Below are positions 51,301-60,300 of a DNA stretch of 64,000 nt, one piece after another. Both the position numbers and the translations under genes were made by a program. The DNA comes from Lunularia cruciata (taxonomy: Eukaryota > Streptophyta > Marchantiopsida > Lunulariales > Lunulariaceae): contig OX419760.1 in NCBI GenBank assembly GCA_948567375.1, positions 20,150,001 through 20,214,000 of the forward strand, written 5' to 3'. Position 1 is the first letter of the stretch; each line of letters begins with the position of its first letter. Below the pieces are notes generated by a model. That model was given only the letters and a program-made list of their open reading frames with translations. It did not search any database and was not told the origin of the DNA.

Positions 51301-54300
51301 AAAAGGTTGTCTTTCACATCTAATTGTTCCGTTTTGCAATCTCTATATGCAACAAGTACTAGAAACATCCTGATAGATCCATACCTAGCCATTGGTGCAA
51401 AGGTTTTTGTGTAATCAATTGATGCTTTTTGATTGAAGCCCTTCACAACCAATCTTGCTTTTTTTTTCAAAATCTAGTTCTAACCCATTTAGAGCCAATT
51501 GCTTTTCTACCTAGTGGTTAATCTAACAAGAACCCATGTATCATTGGTCTGAAGAGACCTATTTTCTTTTACTAAAGACAAGTCCCATCGACTCCAATCT
51601 AGTCTAAGCATTGCTTGCTCTAGTGTCTCAAGATTCTTATCTATCTCATTGCAGATGTAAGATGCATCTGACAAATGAGACTGTTGCTCAGAAGGAAAAC
51701 CAAGTCTATCAATAGGTTTTCTCACCCTCTCTAATCTTCTTGGCTCTTCACTCAGATGTTCTATGTCACCTCTTGATCTTTCTAGAATCTCACCCAAGGA
51801 ATCTACATCTAAGATTACTATTTGGGAGTCTTCTTCTATCATATCCCGCTCAAAAACCACCACTTGCTTTGGACATCTTCTGTACACCTTTGAAGTCTAT
51901 GCAGATGAATCTTCAGATTCAAATAGGGATTCTTCTTTTGAAGAATCAACCCTACAGCTTGGAAAGACAAATTCATCAAACTGCACATCGATGCTTTCTC
52001 ACCAAGTTTTAGACTCATAAAAGAGGACATCCTTACTTTTGATAACCTGTCTAGTCTTAGGACTGAAGAGGAGATATCCTTTCAAACCCTCTTCATATCC
52101 TGCAAAGATCTTCCTTTCAACTTTCTTTGTAAACTTTTTCTTTTACTCTTTAGGGATATAGGTAGATGAGAGCAGGAGTGCTATTTAGGGGTATGGGCAT
52201 AGGCAGGACAACCAAAAACTCTCAGAGTAGAAACATCAGATTTCTTCCCTCTCCAACACTCTTCAGGAGTTTCCCTTGTAAGGCAGCAGTAACATTGATA
52301 TTTCTCAAGAAGTTTGCAGTCCTGATAGCTGCACCCAAAATATCTTCTCCAGCTTTGCATGTTGAAGCATTGCTATTGCTTTATCCACCAATTTACGGTT
52401 CAACCTTTCTGCAACTCCATTCTGTGATGGACTATCTCTAGCTGAACAATCAAGAAGAATTTTTTTGTTTGATAAGAAAGACAAACATTTCTCATTCCTA
52501 TACTCTCTTCTGCCTCCATCTGTTTTCAGTCATATGACTCTCCTCCTAGTTGGCAACTCAGCAATAGCTACAAACTTCTGGAATTTGTGCAACACTTCTT
52601 CCTTGCTTTTCATGAGGTAGACGATAAAGTATTTCAACTGTGATCATCTACAAACAAGATGTAGTATGCTGCTTCACTTAATGACTTTTCAGTCATGTAT
52701 CCCCATACATCTGAATGTATGACATCTAGCAGACCAAAAGCTCTGGTTGATGATTTCTTGGGAATTGGAGCCTTGTGTGCCTTCCCTTCTGAACATCCAT
52801 TGCAAAATTGGACTTTCCCTTTCGATCTAGTTTCAATCCTTTCACTATCTTTTCTAGAGCATGGGTATTCGGCTCTAATAGATGGCCTAACCTCAGATGC
52901 CAGAGACAGATATCATTCCATAATTTTATGCAACCAATGCAGAATCTGAACAATCAACTTCCATCAACTTGAACAGTTTACCTTCTGCAGTTCCATACCC
53001 AAGAACCAGCCTTCCATTCTTCAGAGTACATTGCTTTCTGTAACTCTAGAACAGAACATCCGCTCCATGTTCAAGTAGGCAGAGTACTGACATTAAGTTC
53101 TTGGTATATTCAAGAACATAAAGAACATTCTCCAAATAGCTCTTACAAGAACTTGTGTCAGGTCCTCCGATGAAGACAGTAGGAACTTTGTCAATTCCTA
53201 ACAATAGATTCAAAATCCCAAGTCCACAACAAACACTTTTGGGAATCTTGAAAGGTTGAAGAGTTGAGAACAACTCCTTCTGGTCACAGATGTGAGAGGT
53301 GGCTCCAGAATCCAAGAATCCTGAACTTTTGCATTTCTACAAACAGTCCCCAATCCAACCCTTCAACTGAGTATCCTTCCTCATCACTCAGAATGCCATT
53401 ATAGTCCTCTGCATAGTATGCTGAGCTTGCAGGTTTGCATCCCTTTGCCGGATGTGATCTCCTTCCTGCCTTCCTCATCTCTTGGTCATGAAGGTGCAAT
53501 ATGACTTCTTTCATGGCAGAAAAAACAAATCTTGCTGCTAACATCAATTTCTTTTCTAGATATGTTCAATCTTCTACCTTGTCCTCTCCTTGACTGTGAA
53601 GAAGCATTGAATAGAGCAGCATCCAACAGCTCATTTGTACTGTGCTTCTTCACTTTGATCTTTCGGTCTCTGCTGAACTCTATCAACTTGTTTGCCACAT
53701 ACTCCCATGCAATAACCTCAACAGGCTAAGCCTTCAGAGCTATTAGAATGGATTCATAACTTGGAGGAAGAGTACATAAGAAATGACAACTCCTCGCACA
53801 TTTCTCTATAAACAGTAACCCATCATCCTGGAGCATCTTGAAGCTTTTCTGCACTTTTGACAAGTGCTTGGTGCACTCATCACCCTCTTGCAATTGTATG
53901 GAAACAGCACTACCCAATTCCAATTAGATATCTCCAATCTCTCAACAGTAAATAAACTCGTGAGTTTCCCCCAAACTCCAAGAGTAACTATCTACCATGT
54001 CTTTAATTTGCTGCTATAGAGCTCGGAAGAGAAATCTCCTAATTGTAGAGTGTTTCACTCTCTTCACTTTGTTGTACTCCATGTGATCGGTATCATGGAT
54101 CTCTAATACCATGTCGAAACAATCATAATTATGTAGGATATATTTCACATCACTAGACCAGGACATGTAATTGTGCTCACTTAATTTCTCCAACTCTTTG
54201 AGTTCTCCCATCAAACCCAGGGCCAACTCGGGACTCATCACTTGATAAAAATTATTGTTTCCTCTGAATGAAGTTGAAGGTCTATCCTCAATTATTCTGA

Positions 54301-57300
54301 TTTCTGATGTATCAAACATCCTAGCATTCAGTTTTCCCAATCTCACCAGAATAGACACTCCTCATTGCTCACATCAATACTCAACTCTCTCTCTCTCTCT
54401 GGGCCTTCAGAGATAATACACAACAGTTGACTGACACAATATGATAAACACCCCAAGATAAGCAGCACAGAACATCTAAAACCATGTTCAAGGTGCTAGG
54501 AATGACCTCTACAAGAGAACTGACTATTCTAAACTATGAAACACACTTGTATACACAGAAGCAAAAACTAAGAGATTGTTTTGCATAACCGTAAATGTGA
54601 CTGTGCCCCACTTTACTCCAATGAGATAGTTGAACCCTAGAGGTACCTAAACTAGAACTACAAAAATAGGGATTGCACTAAACTAGAGATTAACTAACAC
54701 TAATATACAAAACCCACTAAAAGAGCTTGGTTCCGTGCACACTTCTGAGCCGGATATGACTCTCACATACCAATTTCAGGATAAGTGTCAGTTACCTAGA
54801 GTGGTAGCATGCACTGCAGTTCGGTTTGGTTGCCTGCAGACAAGGATTACTACATGTGTAATCTTGATAATGAAGGGAGGCTTAGAATCGTGCTATTCAA
54901 ATGTGTACCTCCAAGCAAGGGTTAGTGCAAGCGAGTGTAACCCGAGTAACAGCTACTTGCGTCATCATAGGGTTAGTGGTAGGACCATTAACCATATAAC
55001 CTTTCAAGTTGCGAAACATCTCAATTCCCGAGAGCCAGTTTATGAGGGCTGCGATTAGCCCCTGCATGCTCTATCTATGTCAGCGAGACACATCAATACT
55101 AACACCAAAAAGGAAGTAGCCAGATTTAGGGTGAATCTGCTAGGTAACACAATCAACTTCGTCAGTGCCCACTCATAACACATAGCCGGACCCCTTTGTC
55201 ATCTTGGGCTATTAATAAGGACCCCAGCAGAACACTGCCGTCTGTTGCTGTGTTTTCTGTCCTGCAACTAAAGTTGTGGACAACATATTCACATAAATTA
55301 CAAGGAGAGCTGATGTTTTATGATAGAACTTTTAGACGTCCATATCCTATTCATTTCCTTGTGATTATAGGCTTTGGATTCTAAGAGCTAATATAACTTG
55401 GCTGATCTCTAAGGTCTTCAATCTCTCAGGCTATGTTTATCACTAGGAGCAGTTTGAGCAGAAAAGATAGATGTTCAGAAAGAGAACCTGCAGTACCTCC
55501 ACAATTCAAGGATGCCTCTTCGGATGTGTCTGCAACATAACTGCTAATCTGGGACCTAAGACTGATGAGTTCGTTTGGAGTCAGTGGGGCCTTTTCATGG
55601 TCTCCGCGAAGAAAGTGAAGTTCCTCCTGGAGCGTATTCAAGGTGCTCATCAGTCCCCTCTAAAACCGACAGAAGTAATATGATTGCACGCTCTCACAAC
55701 ATGTATGTTGGTGGAAACTAGATTCTGGGAACTAAAGTTACAGTACGCCAGTGAGTTACATGAGCAAATCGGCAATGGCATGATCCGACATCGTCCATCA
55801 GGAATTGTGGATACGCGATGCTAAATGAAAAACGTGGAATGAGCATTGCCAACTAATGAACCGGACGTAACAGTTCTCGAGGACCACAAAACAGACATCA
55901 TATGGAGTTTTATCTTCACCTCCTGCATGAAAGTTTTCTAACAGGAACAATAGCAGCTACAAACCTTCAAGTGTTTTATCTCTTGCTTGAGACGCTTGAT
56001 AACCAGATTAGGATCGACTTCTTCATTTAACATGACCTGTGCAGATAGGCGTCAGATGCAGAGTCAGCGAGCGGCATATTACAATCGGTACAATGTCGAA
56101 AGAAAAAGTTGAGCAAGAGAAGACTTCAACTTACCTGCATTAAAGCTTGGCGCAGTAAATGCAATTCTTAAACGTGCCTATCCAGAGTATGTACACAGTC
56201 GCTATTGAATGAAAGGGAATGCTGGGTATATTCCAGCATGATGTTCAATACTTTACTTGATTGGAAACCAAGGCAACACGTTGAGCAAAGCGGCAAGTAG
56301 AGATCGTTTCCTCCAGCTGCTCTTGTGCGACTGTCACTGTAGCTATCATTACCTGCACCATATGGGTCGAGCTATATATAGAAAACCCTCTAATTGAGCA
56401 ATAAAACCCTAAATTGTTAACAAGACAGAACAAGTAAGAAAATTGGATCTTATGTGAGTAGTTGATAGCTTTGTACAGCTTTGCAGTCATAAGTTTGTGT
56501 ATTCAGACATGAGAGCAGAAGCCGTTTGAAGAACGGAGAATCCAGAACTCATTACGTGCAAATGGTGTGCATACGAAATGTAAACATGATATGAAATGTA
56601 AACATGATATGAAATGTAAACATGTTATGTGCAAATCGAGATGTCAAATGAAACCCTAAAGAAAAGTAAAGAATCTAAAAGATTAAATGCGAGGTTAAGC
56701 ACAAACAAAATATCACTATATCCTGATCAATAGCAGTAGAGAACAGATATACATCATGTAACCGATCAGCGCTAAGTAAGCATGTAGCGAAATAGACAAG
56801 CTGTAATTGAAGACCCACGAGTCAAAACTAAACCAATCAAGAGAACTGAAATTGGCAGACTGGACAGAAAACATGTATAGGAACCATGAAGCAAGACAAC
56901 AAATGTGAGTTGGAGCGAAGGGGAAGAGAGTGGATGGTCTATAGGCTGAGAAGGAGCAAAGCATCAAAGGACTGGATAGAGTATCTCACAGCAAGCACTA
57001 TGGACTCTTGAGTCCTGAGACACTAAACAAACTGAGGGAAGCAGAAGGCAGCCATAGTAAACCTCCACTAAAACACATGCGACTTCATCAGTGCCTCACG
57101 CAGTGCCAAAGTAACAGCAAGTGTCAATACCCCTGGTACCGAGTTTCTGCTCGAAAACTCATGAGTGCCAAGGCAAACTCGGTTGCTTCCAACAGTGCCG
57201 CTCAGGGTAAGGGAAAACCTGTAACGTATGAAGCTTAAAATCCCAACAAAGGGCAGCAACGGTAATAAGCAGAATGACTGTGCAATGCAAATAAATCAGC

Positions 57301-60300
57301 ATCCAAAGGAAGAAAATGAAATCGTGAGCAGGAGAAGGCAAGGGATTCGAGGCTTGCGTGGTTAAACCCTGAAAGGAAAAAGTGTTAGTACCGAAAGCAA
57401 GTTAAAACTAGCAAAACTACTTCATGATCCAAACAATGAAGGTGGTACATTAACTGAGTGAAATCACTGAAGAAACAGTAAGACGCTGAGTCAGAAGGCA
57501 GGGGGAGGAGCAAGTCGTTTGACACCCAAAGAAGACAGTAGGGAGCAAGTCCAAAGACACAGGCAAATAGAAAGAGTAGGTCATTTGCCACAGAAAGGAG
57601 GAGGGTTGGGGGGGGGGGTGGGGGGGTTTGCGCGCGCGGGCAAGTACTAGTGAATAGACAGAAGTGTAGAAATAGTATAATGGTGAGCTACTGCGTTGTA
57701 TGCTCTTGCATAGGTTCAAGATGAAGAACTTAAAAAGACTTTCAGCTTTGTGTTCTCTAAAAGTAGGTTCAATTGTAACGTTGACGGGGAGGATGAGTAA
57801 ATGCTGATTAAAAGAGATACCGTTAGGCAATTTCCACCAAGCGAATCACGCAGGACAGATGTCATCATGGAATTCCGGTATGGAATGTGTTGTCTTGACC
57901 TTCCCTGACTTTTCTCCTGCAAGGCAATTATGACCTGGACCCACAATCGGTGAATGTCAAGCACAATCAACCCTCCTTAAGTAAGAATGCTCGTCGATAA
58001 ATTACCAACTTGATCCAGGATTAAGAAGGGCATGAAGACCTGTTCCAGATAATGCAGCGACAAGTTGATAAATTTGGCCTCCTTTAAGACCTACAATAAT
58101 ATAGCAAGCGTTAAAATCGCCATGAAAAAATTATTCCGGATCATCAATCTGCATCGATTTCAGAGATAGGTCCATAGCTGAAGTGCAAATATTACTTACC
58201 TGAACCTTATAAAAGTTCTTGAAGCCTCAATATGCAGTGTATAAGACACTGCAGCACACTCATCCTTAATACTCAACGGCAAACCAAACTTACTGACTGA
58301 CATGTTGAAAGCAGGTAAATAAACAAAGAACCGTGTACTTTCAGAAGGCTTCCGAGAAGTTGCTCTACTTTCTACACCCTAAGGTTCTCGCTTGAAAATG
58401 CATGGCCAATTGCTTGCTGGAGTATGAGGCCGTGTGACAGTGGGGAGTGGAGTAGTTCGGAGGCTTATTTATGCAAACATGCTGCGTAAGGTTAGCTTAA
58501 TTACTTACTTGACCATCGATGCCTTTCTTCCAAACCCGCTCGGATCCAGCGAGATCAACAAGGTGTAGCTTAGACTTGCGGACAGTGTCTTCCCCAGCTT
58601 TCCTAGCTTCAACGGTGATAGTAAAAACACAGTGAGACCTGCTACTCGCCAAATTCATGGGGGTTGTACTTATCATCCTATTTGTGTCACCGACAAAGAG
58701 CAGGTTCAAGGCTTCTTCTTCGTTTCTGTACCAAATCAGTTGCAAAGGTTAAAACTAACTTCTGGATGTTATATTAAAATTACGACGGTAATGAAGGGTA
58801 AACTACGCAATTGCATTGGCGATATTAGTTTGTGAAGAGTCTCTTTCAGTCTCGAAGGAGCTGCAACAGGAACTACTTTCCCAAAGTCGAAGTAGAAAGG
58901 AGTAGCTTGATCCACATGCAACTGAGTGAAATCCAGAAGTATGTGAATGGATGATTAGCATACGTTGCCAGATGCTGGGAAAGGTTTCTGAGATGGAAAC
59001 AGTTATCTTCGTCTTCGAGCATTGTTACCTTCACATGACGCGTCAAGTAGCCTTGCCTTTGTCAGAGCTAGGCAGCCATGCATGGGGCTGCAACCAGAAG
59101 ATTAATGCTGTTAAATTAGGTGTTTGTTTGGTAAGCAACCTGAAACGAAATTTGTGAGCGACCAAACCTTATGTCTAAAAGTGAACATGAAAAACATACT
59201 GAAATACAACATATGCAGCCTGTCATGAGGTGAAGGAGCGCAACAAAGGGACAAAATAGGACCTTGGGAAGATCTTCAAGAGCTTTTGTTTCATGGTCTG
59301 GGTTTAATAAATCATAGCCCATTTCGTTGTAGATTTCCAAGTATGAGACATGCAGCTGATACGTGTATTCGCTGCGTTTCGCTAATTCGCTGAAAGTAAG
59401 TGAAAGGGCTCGAGGAATAATGCCCCGATCGACATACCGCTCAGAGCCCCCTGTGATTGTATATGTCTTGCCAGATCCTGTTTGTCCATAAGCGAAGATA
59501 GTCCCATTATATCCATCCAAAGCTCCCATTACTACCTGCCACATAATCTAGATCAGCTCAGGAACCATGGATGACTCTCAGCATGCACCTCCTCTCGAAG
59601 ACCAGATGCAAAATTAGAGGGTACTTATATTAGTCAGAAATGGCCGATGATAATGAATCAATAAATTGGAACGATCTCGAGGTGAAAAGATTTTCTTCTC
59701 TCGATGATGAACAAGGGAGGATTATTCTCACGTCATGACCTCATTTCCATGGTTTTCGGATCAAAAGTTTACGACTCCCATTAGCAGTATAAAAGGATTG
59801 TAAGCTTAGAGTTATCCTTCGCATACTGTAGGAACTTAGTCAGCTTAATGTTGAGGGGGATATAGGAAAATGAAGACAGAAGCCGTTCGAGGAACGGGAG
59901 ATCCAGAACTCATTGAATGCAAATGAGATGCATGATATGGAATATATACAAAGCATGTGCAAGTCGAAATTAGTATAAAACCTGAAAAGGAGATGAAATG
60001 AATACAGGTGATCAAATGTAAGCAGAAGTAAACGCAACCTAGAAATATCTAAAGAGCAACACCCGTAAACAAGTAGCATGCATCGGATAAACGTTAACAG
60101 ATAAACAGCACATGTATAGAAATTAACACAACGGGGAATTGACGACCGAACGCGCTAAACGAGAAAGATTCAGTTGAACTGAAGTCGGGGATCGAGTAGA
60201 AGCCTTGAAATCGAAAGTCGAGGAAGATCCGTGAGACAGGCAGACAGGTATGCGAAGAAGGAGAGTAGAAGCCGGAGATAGTTGGAGTGGAGCGCGGTGT

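Larger units (their letters stand above)
33998..51301 (-). mobile_element. Copia-4: LTR retrotransposon inserted in Copia-3 RT
   Basis: 17.3 kb including insertions, flanked by aaagg (33993-33997 and 51302-51306). 3' LTR 33998-34157 plus 41963-42013 (split by Gypsy-1), 5' LTR 51078-51301. Same family group as Copia-2: integrase, gag and RNase H remnants are near copies. Contains Gypsy-1, LINE-6, LINE-7 and a tail-only LINE insertion. Broken by stops. Confidence 0.87.
32313..54705 (-). mobile_element. Copia-3: outer Copia LTR retrotransposon of the right stack
   Basis: 22.4 kb including nested insertions. LTRs at 32313-32768 and 54243-54705; flanks tacag (32308-32312) and tacaa (54706-54710), a 5-bp target duplication with one change. 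Internal order from the right: gag, CCHC, protease, integrase, RT, then Copia-4 inserted in RT at 33998, then RT end and RNase H. Close relative of Copia-1 in LTR and coding sequence. Has stops and frameshifts. Confidence 0.88.
704..55496 (-). other. Giant kinesin-9 intron (54,793 bp) filled with nested retrotransposons
   Basis: Lies between exon 9 (donor G|GTACTG at 55496) and exon 10 (acceptor CACAG|G at 704), phase 1. The other nine introns seen are 105-1567 bp. Removing the two dated Copia stacks (3563-31877 and 32313-54705) with one TSD copy each leaves about 4.1 kb, so roughly 92 percent of the intron is later retrotransposon insertion. Nothing else in it looks like a host exon. Confidence 0.88.

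Noticed and set aside
54735-55058. 107-codon plus-strand frame beside exon 9
   Set aside because: Opposite to the gene, no domain, within native intron; no support.
57450-57830. 126-codon minus-strand frame with proline-rich part ([10 protein letters not shown])
   Set aside because: It is produced by the C-rich strand of the G-run and the region just after exon 6; no family features.
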